Origin: Acidobacteriota bacterium
Lineage (GTDB): Bacteria; Acidobacteriota; Blastocatellia; Pyrinomonadales; Pyrinomonadaceae
NCBI GenBank assembly: GCA_019247455.1
Contig: JAFAOW010000201.1
Location: forward strand, 1-57,268
Direction of reading: 5' to 3'
Length of the DNA stretch: 57,268 nucleotides
This document shows, piece by piece, positions 37,579 through 47,740 of this stretch. Under the pieces are notes generated by a model. The model saw only the letters and a program-made list of their open reading frames with translations, was not told the origin of the DNA and made no database searches. A program made the translations under genes and the position numbers. Each line of letters opens with the position of its first letter. The first letter of the stretch is position 1.

Positions 37579-38532
37579 ATGTTCACTGTCGAGGTTCACG
37601 CAACATCCCATATCGGACGTGTCCGAAAAGGTAATGAGGATAACTTTCTCGTTTTGGATATTGCGGGCAAAAAAGCGTGGACCGGATCGCAGGAAGACGA
37701 CGAATTCATCATCGAATCTCAGCGGTTTACCATAGACGACAATGGTGTCGTGATGGCTGTTTCGGACGGTATGGGCGGTGCCCTTGCAGGCGAGGTCGCG
37801 AGCACCATGGCGGTCGAGACCGTCAGTACTAAGCTTCTGGACGAGGACGGCGGTGTCGACCTCCCGCAGGAGGACGTAGACCATCGGCTGATCAGCCGCC
37901 TTTATGACGCGACCGTCTTTGCGAATCATCTGATCCACGAACAGGGCCGAACCGATCCTCAGTACCAAGGGATGGGGGCGACTTTCACGGGTATTGGAAT
38001 AACGCCGTCCGCGGCGGACGTTATTCAGGTCGGGGACAGCCGGGCATATCTGCTTCGAAATAAGACGATCTACCAGGTGACCAAAGACCAATCACTGGTC
38101 CAGCAGCTCATCGATGCACAGCAGATATCGGCCGAAGAAGCGGAGACGCACACTCTGAAGAACGTCATCCTGCAGGCCCTCGGAGCGCAGAACGAGGTCT
38201 ACCCTGTTTCGGCTCGAATATCGCCGTGCCGCGACGATGTCTTCTTACTTTGCAGCGATGGCTTATCGAATAAAGTGACGGCGGCCGAAATGCAGCAGCT
38301 TCTGATAGATCACTTCGACGATCTGAGGAAGGCCTGTGCCGACCTGGTCAAGCATGCGAACGAGAACGGCGGCGAAGATAATATCACCGTCATCATCATA
38401 AAGTTCTCCGGCGATGACCTGCCCGAACCGGCCGACGGCGCGGTCAACATGGAGTTGATCGATCTCGGCGGCATCCACGATACGGCCGATCAAAACGAGC
38501 CGGATGAAGAGGACACCGCGGAGATCGAATAG
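37579..38532 (+). CDS. PP2C-family serine/threonine phosphatase
   Basis: SHIGRVRKGNEDNFLV...VMAVSDGMGGALAGEVAS...VGDSRAYLLRNKTIYQVTKDQSLVQQLID...DDVFLLCSDGLSNKVT...NGGEDNITVIIIKF. Confidence 0.95.
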   Translation: MFTVEVHATSHIGRVRKGNEDNFLVLDIAGKKAWTGSQEDDEFIIESQRFTIDDNGVVMAVSDGMGGALAGEVASTMAVETVSTKLLDEDGGVDLPQEDVDHRLISRLYDATVFANHLIHEQGRTDPQYQGMGATFTGIGITPSAADVIQVGDSRAYLLRNKTIYQVTKDQSLVQQLIDAQQISAEEAETHTLKNVILQALGAQNEVYPVSARISPCRDDVFLLCSDGLSNKVTAAEMQQLLIDHFDDLRKACADLVKHANENGGEDNITVIIIKFSGDDLPEPADGAVNMELIDLGGIHDTADQNEPDEEDTAEIE

Positions 38533-38554
38533 GCAGAAAATGAGAAAATGAAAG

Positions 38555-38591
38555 GGTGAGAAGATGAGAGATCTTCTCGCCGTTTTTGTTT
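38555..38591 (+). terminator. Rho-independent terminator after the PP2C gene
   Basis: GGTGAGAAGAT-gagag-ATCTTCTCGCC hairpin followed by GTTTTTGTTTT. Confidence 0.8.
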
Positions 38592-39076
38592 TATTCCTCG
38601 CGCCAGGATGGCAGTTTACCGGTCACCTTGCGGACGTAGATCGAAGATCCCTTTACTTCCACGACCTCGACCTTTTCGCCCTCAACTAGCGTCTCGTCAT
38701 CTATCGGATAGGCGGTCCATGTTGAGCCGAAAACCTTTACGGCTCCCTCATTCAGCGCACCTTTGCTCGATCCTATCACTGTGCCGACTTTGCCCGGCAG
38801 AGCTTCCGCGCCGGTCTTCAGACGATCGCCATCGTGGCTTGGAAGGTACTTTGCAAAGATGGTCCGCGACATCGCAGTTAGTGCGATGGAGACAACCGCA
38901 AAAATAAGAAATTGGCCCGCGACGCCCATACCGAAATACCCCGCAGCCGCGGCCGCCAAAGCTCCGACACCAAACCAGAACAACACAAATCCGAGCGTGA
39001 AGATCTCTGCAACGATCAAGACGGCACCGAGCGCCAGCCAAATTATCCACATTGCCTTGTCCATATCCGTCCTCAC
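38591..39076 (-). CDS. NfeD-like membrane protein
   Basis: Two hydrophobic helices, then GAEALPGKVGTVIGSSKGALNEGAVKVFGSTWTAYPIDDETLVEGEKVEVVEVKGSSIYVRKV (NfeD OB-fold). Confidence 0.88.
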   Translation of the reverse strand: MRTDMDKAMWIIWLALGAVLIVAEIFTLGFVLFWFGVGALAAAAAGYFGMGVAGQFLIFAVVSIALTAMSRTIFAKYLPSHDGDRLKTGAEALPGKVGTVIGSSKGALNEGAVKVFGSTWTAYPIDDETLVEGEKVEVVEVKGSSIYVRKVTGKLPSWREE

Positions 39077-39140
39077 TATACAACACTCGACCCCGGGCTT
39101 CTTCTCGCCGCTTCCTCAATCATGATAATCTCGAAGCCGT

Positions 39141-39227
39141 GCTGGGGTGGCGGAATTGGTAGACGCCCGGGACTTAAAATCCCGTGTCCTTAGGGGCGTG
39201 CGGGTTCGATTCCCGCCCTCAGCACCA
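39141..39227 (+). tRNA. tRNA-Leu (anticodon UAA), CCA encoded
   Basis: GCTGGGGTGGCGGAATTGGTAGACGCCCGGGACTTAAAATCCCGTGTCCTTAGGGGCGTGCGGGTTCGATTCCCGCCCTCAGCACCA; class II with long variable arm. Confidence 0.97.
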
Positions 39228-39297
39228 TCCCTTTAGTCTTTACTCCCGTTTTTCCTGCAAGCTTGTCGGCGTGTGACGCTCGGGCTATATTTGCATC

Positions 39298-41553
39298 ATG
39301 ATCAACAAGTCTGCTCCTCGCTGTCTGCTGCTCGTAGTCATTCTATTCATCTGTGCTGGGTACACTGTTTTCGCCGTCGATCGGGTTGAGCTTTCGCGGC
39401 TGGAGGCTATTGCCCGGAACGTCATGATCACGCGCGATGACTGGGGGATCGCTCACGTTGTCGGGAAGACCGACGCCGATGCGATATTTGGAGGGATGTA
39501 CGCGCAGGCGGAGGATGATTTCAACCGCATTGAGACGAACTTCATTAACTCTCAGGGGCGTCTTGCCGAGGCAGAGGGTGAATCGGCGGTGTACAAAGAC
39601 CTGCGAATGAAGATCTTCATCGACCCAAGCGAGTTGAAGAGGCAGTATGCGGCGTCACCTCTGTGGCTGAAAAAATTGATGGATGCGTGGGCGGACGGAC
39701 TGAACTTCTATCTGGCGAAACATCCAGAAGTGAAGCCGCGAGTGATCACGCATTTCGAGCCATGGATGGCCCTGTCATTTAGCGAGGGAAGCATAGGCGG
39801 CGACATCGAGACCGTGAATATTGATCGGCTGAAAGCATTTTACGATCCCGGTCACACCGTTATCGCGCAGAATGTGTTGCTAACAACGGGAACGGCAGCA
39901 CCCGGATCCACTGATGAGAATCAAGACGCAGCTCTTAAAGAACCTTCGGGTTCGAATGGTTTTGCGATATCGCCGAAGAACACCAAGAATGGGCACGCCC
40001 TGCTGCTGATCAATCCACACACTTCGTTTTTCTTTAGGTCCGAACTTCAATGGACGAGCGGCGAAGGATTGAATGTCTATGGTGCATCGACGTGGGGACA
40101 ATTCTTTGCGTATCAGGGGTTTAATGCGCATTGCGGGTGGATGCACACATCAAGCGCCGTCGACGCGATCGACGAATTTGCCGAAACCATCGAGAAGCGC
40201 GGCGATAAGTATTTTTACAAGCACGGCAATGATTGGCTGCCCGTGACCGAGCAAACGATCTATGTTCCCTACCGGCTTCCGAATGAGACCATGAACGGCG
40301 GCATGGCATCGGCGATCTTTAGGGTATATCGCACTCAGCACGGACCGATCGTTAGGAAATTGGATGACGGACGCTGGATCAGCGTAGCGTTGATGAATAA
40401 TCCCGCCAAAGCCCTCGAGCAGTCATTTATCAGAACCAAAGCGCGCACCTACGCGGAGTTTAGAAACGCCTTCGAGCTGCACACGGATTCCTCCAACAAC
40501 ACGATCTATGCGGACTCGGATGGAAATATTGCGTACTTCCACGGAAATTACATTCCAAGACGCGACCCGAAATTCGATTGGACCAAGCCGGTGGACGGCA
40601 GCGACCCGGCGACCGACTATAATGGCCTGCTCTCGGTCAATGAGTCGCCAAATCTTCTTAATCCCGCGAGCGGCTGGCTTTACAACAGTAATGACTGGCC
40701 ATGGGCTGCTGCAGGCCCGTCAAGCCGAAAGCGCGAGGACTATCCGCGCTATGTCGATAATGGCGTCGAGTCAGCTAGGGGACGGCACTCCGTATTGGTG
40801 CTCAAGGACAAAAAGGATTTTACTCTCGATTCGCTGCGAGATGCCGCGTATGACAGCTATCTAACATGGTTCGACCGAACATTCCCGGCGCTGATCAAGG
40901 CATGGGACCAAATGCCGGACAGCGATCCCTTAAGAACCAAAACGGCTGATCAGATCGCGGTACTGAGGACATGGGATCATCGATGGGCGGTCGATTCGGT
41001 TCCCACATCCCTCGCGATATTCTGGGCTGAAAGCGTATCGCGAAAGGTCGGGCCGGACGCCCGCATTTCAAGCACACCCGTCGAAGCATACATCGCGGAT
41101 AAGGCGTCTAAAGAACAACTACTTGGTGCACTGATCGAAGCTTCGAATAAGCTTATGGCTGATTTTGGTACCTGGCGCACGGCATGGGGAGATATCAATC
41201 GTTTTCAGCGGATCACGGATGACATCGTTCATCCTTTCACTGATGAGGGGCCGAGCATTCCAGTAGGGTTCACCTCGGGCAACTGGGGCTCGATCGCCTC
41301 GTTCGGCGCGAACAGCTACAAGGGCTCCAAAAGGATATACGGAACAAGCGGAAACAGCTTCGTCGCTGTTGTGGAATTTGGCAAAACCATTCATGCTCGC
41401 GCTGTTACGGCCGGGGGCGAATCGGGACATCCGGATTCCAGGCATTTCAATGACGAGGCCGAGCGTTATGCGACCGGCAATTTGCGCGAAGTATATTTTT
41501 ATCCTTCGCAGTTGAAAGGCCACACTGAACGCGTATATCACCCCGGACAGTAA
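39298..41553 (+). CDS. Penicillin acylase (Ntn hydrolase) family protein
   Basis: VMITRDDWGIAHVVGKTDADAIFGGMYAQAEDDFNRIE...EPSGSNGFAISPKNTKNGHALLLINPHTSFF...VYGASTWGQFFAYQGFNAHCGWMHTSS. Confidence 0.9.
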   Translation: MINKSAPRCLLLVVILFICAGYTVFAVDRVELSRLEAIARNVMITRDDWGIAHVVGKTDADAIFGGMYAQAEDDFNRIETNFINSQGRLAEAEGESAVYKDLRMKIFIDPSELKRQYAASPLWLKKLMDAWADGLNFYLAKHPEVKPRVITHFEPWMALSFSEGSIGGDIETVNIDRLKAFYDPGHTVIAQNVLLTTGTAAPGSTDENQDAALKEPSGSNGFAISPKNTKNGHALLLINPHTSFFFRSELQWTSGEGLNVYGASTWGQFFAYQGFNAHCGWMHTSSAVDAIDEFAETIEKRGDKYFYKHGNDWLPVTEQTIYVPYRLPNETMNGGMASAIFRVYRTQHGPIVRKLDDGRWISVALMNNPAKALEQSFIRTKARTYAEFRNAFELHTDSSNNTIYADSDGNIAYFHGNYIPRRDPKFDWTKPVDGSDPATDYNGLLSVNESPNLLNPASGWLYNSNDWPWAAAGPSSRKREDYPRYVDNGVESARGRHSVLVLKDKKDFTLDSLRDAAYDSYLTWFDRTFPALIKAWDQMPDSDPLRTKTADQIAVLRTWDHRWAVDSVPTSLAIFWAESVSRKVGPDARISSTPVEAYIADKASKEQLLGALIEASNKLMADFGTWRTAWGDINRFQRITDDIVHPFTDEGPSIPVGFTSGNWGSIASFGANSYKGSKRIYGTSGNSFVAVVEFGKTIHARAVTAGGESGHPDSRHFNDEAERYATGNLREVYFYPSQLKGHTERVYHPGQ

Positions 41554-41594
41554 ACGGCACGGCGTTTGCGACTGGATCAGACGAGGTGATACCT

Positions 41595-42170
41595 ATGACC
41601 AAGAATCTGATCCTAGCACTTGCCGCGACCCTATTCTTTTCCTCGCTCGCTTCCTCGCAGGACAGCCGCGTTCTGGCCGAGGCAACGAGAATATCTGGCG
41701 ATCGATTTGCGGTCGCTGCAGTCACTCCTCGCGGTGCTCACGTTTACGCGGTCAGTGGGCCATCTGTTGCTGTTTTGAACGCCGTCGATAAAGGACTTGG
41801 GGATCTTTTTGCCGTTGCCAGAAAGAATGGCTATTACAGGCGGCTCAAGTACTCCGACTACAGCATTTATATAGCGCGGGCTGATCGTACAAGGGACTAT
41901 AAGGGCGACTATTCACCCGATATCGCAGTCGGCGCCGCTCAATACACCGGCAGTGTTTACGACCAGGGCGGCTTCATTTACGCCGCGGGAATAGTGATCT
42001 CGAATGACCCCTGTTCGCTGCTGATCGCAGAACACTCGAAGAATATAGACCGAATCTCTAACGTCGTGCGTTATGAAGGCGAGCACCTCGTCCTGTATCA
42101 CAACGACAGACGCCGATATATGGCAACGATGGACCACAGCCGCGGCGGAGCTCATCCCATCCTGCAATGA
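41595..42170 (+). CDS. Secreted hypothetical protein
   Basis: Signal peptide (MTKNLILALAATLFFSSLASSQD) and 190 aa coding-like ORF; no family assigned. Confidence 0.6.
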   Translation: MTKNLILALAATLFFSSLASSQDSRVLAEATRISGDRFAVAAVTPRGAHVYAVSGPSVAVLNAVDKGLGDLFAVARKNGYYRRLKYSDYSIYIARADRTRDYKGDYSPDIAVGAAQYTGSVYDQGGFIYAAGIVISNDPCSLLIAEHSKNIDRISNVVRYEGEHLVLYHNDRRRYMATMDHSRGGAHPILQ

Positions 42171-42222
42171 CGGATTTCGTGCAGGCCGTAAACGATACGG
42201 TTCGGCAATAGCTTTCTGCATT

Positions 42223-42265
42223 CCCGCGTGACCAACTTTTTTGCAGTGCACGCGGGTATTTTTTT
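42223..42265 (+). terminator. Rho-independent terminator
   Basis: CCCGCGTG...CACGCGGG stem (18-nt loop) followed by TATTTTTTT. Confidence 0.75.
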
Positions 42266-42358
42266 GGACATACGCGCATCTAACGACTACTGGCACGGAC
42301 ATTGCTGACGAGAAACGCGGAGCCGCCGTGCCGCTCCGCTCGAACTGGAGGGGTTAGA

Positions 42359-42973
42359 ATGCACGGAATGGCATTGCCCGCGAAGTTTGCGGCGTTCACG
42401 ATCTTGATCTTTGCAAATCCATCACTTATGTCGGCGCAGGGGCCGTCCATTTACACCCTGCCCGCGGGGACGCGGATCAGACTCAAGATGGACGTGGAGC
42501 TTAGCTCACACGTCGCCAGCGCAAACGATACCTTCACGGCGACGGTCGCGAAACCCGTCCGGATCAATGATCAGGTATTGCTTCCTGCAGGAGCCGTTGT
42601 AGAAGGCCGGGTAACGGGAGTTGAGCGGGCTGGTGCCGCACACAAAGGCGGACGTCTTGAGGTGGTTTTCGAAACATTGAAAGTTGCCCAGAATGCGCCC
42701 CCGAGGCGTATTGAAGGCGGTCTTGTTAACAAGTTCGGCAATTCCTCCTCGCAGCTGGGCTCGGTACTGAGCATTTTCGGAGGGGCCGCGGCCGGCGCCT
42801 TGATCGGTTCTCTCGGAGGCGGCAGCGGAGCGCTGCTTGGTGCCGGGGCGGGAGCCGGAGCGGGCACTGGAATCGCTCTTCTGAAAAAGGGCAAGGACGT
42901 GCGGATCAAAAAGGACCAGGAGTTCGAAATAGAACTCAAGAAGGATGTGGTCCTGCCTGTGATGGATTATTGA
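42359..42973 (+). CDS. Secreted protein with TrbI/VirB10-like beta domain and glycine-zipper segment
   Basis: TLPAGTRIRLKMDVELSSHVASANDTFTATVAKPVRINDQVLLPAGAVVEGRVTGVERAG; GGAAAGALIGSLGGGSGALLGAGAGAGAGTGIALL. Confidence 0.75.
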   Translation: MHGMALPAKFAAFTILIFANPSLMSAQGPSIYTLPAGTRIRLKMDVELSSHVASANDTFTATVAKPVRINDQVLLPAGAVVEGRVTGVERAGAAHKGGRLEVVFETLKVAQNAPPRRIEGGLVNKFGNSSSQLGSVLSIFGGAAAGALIGSLGGGSGALLGAGAGAGAGTGIALLKKGKDVRIKKDQEFEIELKKDVVLPVMDY

Positions 42974-43011
42974 GTTTGGCCGTTGGCGAGAACCTTTCGG
43001 CCATTTGAAGA

Positions 43012-43050
43012 AGCCCGCGTGTGAAGGGGAGAGCGCACGCGGGCTTTTTC
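43012..43050 (+). terminator. Rho-independent terminator
   Basis: AGCCCGCGTG...CACGCGGGCT perfect 10-bp stem followed by TTTTC. Confidence 0.8.
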
Positions 43051-43128
43051 TCTTTTTGGGGCAAATTGCCTGGAACCGTCCGTTGTGACAAAATTATCAG
43101 TTATATTTCGACACTATTTTTCACTTAG

Positions 43129-44076
<948 letters not shown>

Positions 44077-44097
44077 GAGTCCAGGGAATGTTAAATA

Positions 44098-44125
44098 AAA
44101 AGGCGGTCTTGGCCGCCTTTTTTGT
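44098..44125 (+). terminator. Bidirectional Rho-independent terminator between mdh and the DUF5916 gene
   Basis: AAAAGGCGG-tcttgg-CCGCCTTTTTTG. Confidence 0.8.
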
Positions 44126-46435
44126 TTAGAAGCTCTTTCTAAACAGGTAAGAGAGCTTGATGAAGAACGTCCTGTCCATCTGCAGGAATCCAGGCTGGCG
44201 AGCGCCGAAGGCGTAGCCGTTGTAGTTCGTACTGCTGTTGTAACCGATGTACAGAGCCTTGCCGACGCTTGGGGTCCAGCCGAAGGTGTACTGGCCAAAT
44301 ATATTGTCGCTAAGCGTGTCGTAATAGACGCGCGCCTTCAGATTCACGAACCGCGAGAACTGGTAGGCCGACGAGAATGAGAAATAATTAGAAACGTAGG
44401 TCACCAGGCCCGTGTCATCCCGCCGGAGACTTGAATGGTTATATGAAAGTCCGAGGCTGAACTTATCGGTCGGCTTAAGACTGGTCCCTGCTCCAAAATA
44501 GAAGCTGGTCGCCGCTCCGGGATCGAGCGGTGCTCCCTGGCCCAAGGCCAAGGCCGCTGGACTCACGCGTGGATAATCGGGCCCGGCGCCGAAATCGTAA
44601 TCGAACGAATTGTAGTAGACGCTGACATTCGCATTAACCGAGATCCGCTTGTTGAACTGTTTGTAGAAATAGGCGTTCGGCCCCCAACCGACGACAGACC
44701 GGGATGGAGCCCCGAAGAATGCTCCGGGCCTGACAGCATTCCTTTTTGTGCCGAACTCGTCCTCATAGATCGCATTCTTTTCCATCGAAAAGCCGCCGCC
44801 CAGACTCGCGTTTCCTTTGAAACTGATCCCTCCGTACCAGTCTCCGCCGACGTTTTGCAGCCGCCCGTGCATGTCATGGCCCTGATAAAGGCTAACGCCA
44901 AAATATTTGTAGGTAATGAAGCCCTTCGGCGTCGGCTCGAAATTGTAATTAAATTCCGCAGAGTTAGAAAAACGGCCCGTCCTCGAGACAAATCCCAGAG
45001 CCGCTCGGAATTTATCAGACGTACCACCGCCGCTGAAGCCCCAGCTAACATGTCGATCGCGGGTAAAGCTGTAATAGTAGGAGTATTTGAACCCGTTGCC
45101 GGTGCCGAAGGTCGAGGGGTCCTTGTCGGCGTCGTAGAAATAGTCGCGCGTCGATGAAAATAGCACCTGCGCCCGCAAGTTCGATTTCGCGTTGATCTTC
45201 CACGAGGTGTCGAAACCGCCTAGATGACTCTGTTTGTTCCCGAAGGAATAGGTCGTTCCGAGAAATCCAACGTTAGACTCTTTGCCGACGTCGCGTTTTA
45301 CGCGCAGGATCCCGGAATAGGCGCGTTTGTTATTTGGGTTGTAAAGGGGGTCGTCCATCGCGCCCAGCACCCCGAACGAGGTCCTGCCGATCTTGCCGGT
45401 CAGTTTCAACGCAACGTCGGGATTTTCGATCCGGCGGGTATAAACGGCCTCGATCGGAGTCTTAAAGATATCGACCCCCTCTAAAAAGAATGGCCGTTTT
45501 TCCGAGAAGTAGATCGGAAAGCGCTGATTCGCCCGAACCACCGGAGCGTCGGCTTCGGTGTCAGCAAAATCGGGGTTGTACGCGGCGTCAAGCGTGACAT
45601 TCGGCGAAATGCTGTATTTCGCAGTAAACCCAAAATCTGCCTTGATCGGCGGATTGTTGAACTGGGTAAGGGTTGCTCGCTCGCCGGTCTCTTTGGCGGT
45701 GAATGTCGGTATGATCTCAAGCGTATGTTCCGTCTTGATGTCGTCAAGGCCTGTGATCTTACCGAACTTATTAAGGAATCCCGGCACGCCTCGCGGCAGC
45801 GGAACCCATGAATCGAACTCTCCATTTCCCCGGGTGATGTTCCTGGCGGCATTGAAGCCCCAGTATTTGCCTTTGCCCGCGGCGTAGCGAAGCGACTTAA
45901 AAGGTATCTTTACCTCAACCGACCAGCCCCAATCTTCGACAACGCCTTTCGACTCAAAAACGACGTCGACGTTGTAGTCGGTTCCCTGTCCTTCGGTTTG
46001 GACACCATCCTGTTGGATCCCTAGCGGATTGAATGCAAAAGCGTAAGCACGACGCTGATCATCATACGTATCCAGCCAAAAGCCAACATTATCGTCATTA
46101 CCAAGCCGGTCGCGTTGCACAACGGATGATCGGATCTTGTCCTTTTCGTCCCAGCACTTAAAGGCTACGTAAAGAAAATGCTCGTCGTATCCCAGCAGCA
46201 CTTCTGTCCGCTGAGAAGCAGGGACATGGTCGCCGGGGTCGGTCTGTATCAGGTCGCGGAGAATACCCGCCTGCTTCCACTCCTCCGCCTCGACCTTTCC
46301 GTCGATCGCAGGTGAAGCGCTAAATTTCGGCACAATGACAGGTTCGCGTACGGTCTTCACCAGGTCGCCGTCCGTTGCAGCGAACAGTGGAAGCGTGCAG
46401 GCCAATAGGGCCAGCGATAGGGCAGGACTTCTCAT
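44126..46435 (-). CDS. DUF5916 protein with N-terminal CBM9-like domain (outer-membrane barrel-like)
   Basis: ASPAIDGKVEAEEWKQAG...TEVLLGYDEHFLYVAFKCWD...DRLGNDDNVGFWLDTYDDQRRAYAFAFNPLGIQQDG...FPIYFSEKRPFFLEG. Confidence 0.9.
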   Translation of the reverse strand: MRSPALSLALLACTLPLFAATDGDLVKTVREPVIVPKFSASPAIDGKVEAEEWKQAGILRDLIQTDPGDHVPASQRTEVLLGYDEHFLYVAFKCWDEKDKIRSSVVQRDRLGNDDNVGFWLDTYDDQRRAYAFAFNPLGIQQDGVQTEGQGTDYNVDVVFESKGVVEDWGWSVEVKIPFKSLRYAAGKGKYWGFNAARNITRGNGEFDSWVPLPRGVPGFLNKFGKITGLDDIKTEHTLEIIPTFTAKETGERATLTQFNNPPIKADFGFTAKYSISPNVTLDAAYNPDFADTEADAPVVRANQRFPIYFSEKRPFFLEGVDIFKTPIEAVYTRRIENPDVALKLTGKIGRTSFGVLGAMDDPLYNPNNKRAYSGILRVKRDVGKESNVGFLGTTYSFGNKQSHLGGFDTSWKINAKSNLRAQVLFSSTRDYFYDADKDPSTFGTGNGFKYSYYYSFTRDRHVSWGFSGGGTSDKFRAALGFVSRTGRFSNSAEFNYNFEPTPKGFITYKYFGVSLYQGHDMHGRLQNVGGDWYGGISFKGNASLGGGFSMEKNAIYEDEFGTKRNAVRPGAFFGAPSRSVVGWGPNAYFYKQFNKRISVNANVSVYYNSFDYDFGAGPDYPRVSPAALALGQGAPLDPGAATSFYFGAGTSLKPTDKFSLGLSYNHSSLRRDDTGLVTYVSNYFSFSSAYQFSRFVNLKARVYYDTLSDNIFGQYTFGWTPSVGKALYIGYNSSTNYNGYAFGARQPGFLQMDRTFFIKLSYLFRKSF

Positions 46436-46566
46436 CTTTATGGGCTTGGCCCTCGAGACTGCTGAGGACGACTTATCGTACACGCTTTATTCAGGATTTT
46501 GAGCGAAAATTTTTTTCACTCTGATCTATTCTTGCAACATTAATGCACTGATAGTACATTCGGCTT

Positions 46567-46785
46567 ATGAATAACCTCCTGCAAAACCAGCCACCAGGTA
46601 CTCGCGACCGGCTCAGGCGATTCGCCGAGATATACCTCACCAATAAAGATCCAAAAGTCGGCGCAGATATGTACTGGTGGTTTGAGGCGATCTATCAGGC
46701 CGGCCTTACGCAGCATGACCGCGCGATACTTGCCCGGTTTGAACGCGAGAAACGAATTGACGAACTGCTGGACCAAAAAGGTTGA
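46567..46785 (+). CDS. Small hypothetical protein (72 aa)
   Basis: MNNLLQNQPPGTRDRLRRFAEIYLTNKDPKVGADMYWWFEAIYQAGLTQHDRAILARFEREKRIDELLDQKG; coding-like. Confidence 0.5.
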   Translation: MNNLLQNQPPGTRDRLRRFAEIYLTNKDPKVGADMYWWFEAIYQAGLTQHDRAILARFEREKRIDELLDQKG

Positions 46786-46864
46786 ATAGCTGGATAAGCG
46801 TTGTTTTTCACAACGTTTTCGGGCGGACGGGCATCTATTTCCTAGTCCTAAAGGCTACAATGGA

Positions 46865-47683
46865 ATGATGAAAAAAGCCGCCATTTTCTCGCTGATATTG
46901 TGTTTTCTGACGCCGATCATCGGGCAGAACGACGATATCAGGAAAGACCCGCGAAGCCCGGAAAGAGTGCAGGAGATCATCAAGCACTTTACCGCAAAGG
47001 AGTCACTCTTTCGTGAGGCATTGAAGAGTTACGTGTTCAACCGTGATGCTACCGTTCAGGAAATTGGAATGGGCGGCCAGGTAAGCGGACAGTACAGAAG
47101 GACTTCGTTTATGACATTCAATGAGGACGGCACCCGTTTCGAAAAGGTGCTATTCGCTCCAATGTCGACGCTGCCGACCCTTCAGATCACGCCTGAGGAC
47201 CTTGAAGACCTTGGCGGTGTGACGCCATTCGCTTTGGAACCCGCGAATATCGATAAGTACAACTTTACTTATTTGGGGACGGAACGGATCGATGAGCTGA
47301 ATCTCTTTGTGTTTGACGTAACGCCGAAGGTAATTCCGGATCCCAAGAAAACGAAGCTTCGATTATTCACCGGGCGCGTTTGGGTGGATATCGAAGACGA
47401 AATGATAGTCAAATCGAAGGGAAAGGCGGTCCCCGAAACGAAGGATAATAAATTCCCGGTAGTTGAGACCTGGCGGGAGAATATCGATGGTAAGTATTGG
47501 TTCCCTACCTACGCCGCGGCTGATGATTCACTGGTCTTCAAAGACGGATCTGTGATCCACATGAGGATGACAGTGAAATATACGAATTACCGCCAGGGCC
47601 GCAGTGATGTGAGGATACTTGACGACGATACGCCGGCACCGAAGCCGACTCCGACCCCGACAAAAACGCCGATGCCGGAATAA
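46865..47683 (+). CDS. Secreted hypothetical protein, possibly LolA-like
   Basis: Signal peptide; FVFDVTPKVIPDPKKTKLRLFTGRVWVDIEDEMIVKSKGKAVPE...FPVVETWRENIDGKYWFPTYA; P/T-rich C-terminus. Confidence 0.65.
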   Translation: MMKKAAIFSLILCFLTPIIGQNDDIRKDPRSPERVQEIIKHFTAKESLFREALKSYVFNRDATVQEIGMGGQVSGQYRRTSFMTFNEDGTRFEKVLFAPMSTLPTLQITPEDLEDLGGVTPFALEPANIDKYNFTYLGTERIDELNLFVFDVTPKVIPDPKKTKLRLFTGRVWVDIEDEMIVKSKGKAVPETKDNKFPVVETWRENIDGKYWFPTYAAADDSLVFKDGSVIHMRMTVKYTNYRQGRSDVRILDDDTPAPKPTPTPTKTPMPE

Positions 47684-47714
47684 GAACCAGAAAGTGAGAC
47701 GGAGAGAAAATGAG

Positions 47715-47740
47715 AAAAGGAGACAGTTAGGTCTCCTTTT
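47715..47740. terminator. Bidirectional terminator hairpin overlapping the 3' end of the acyltransferase ORF
   Basis: AAAAGGAGAC-agttag-GTCTCCTTTT perfect 10-bp stem; acyltransferase stop codon (47727-47729) lies in the loop region. Confidence 0.75.

Noticed and set aside
39298-41553. Penicillin acylase as an antibiotic-resistance gene
   Set aside because: Family membership alone does not establish beta-lactam activity; many members are quorum-signal or peptide acylases.
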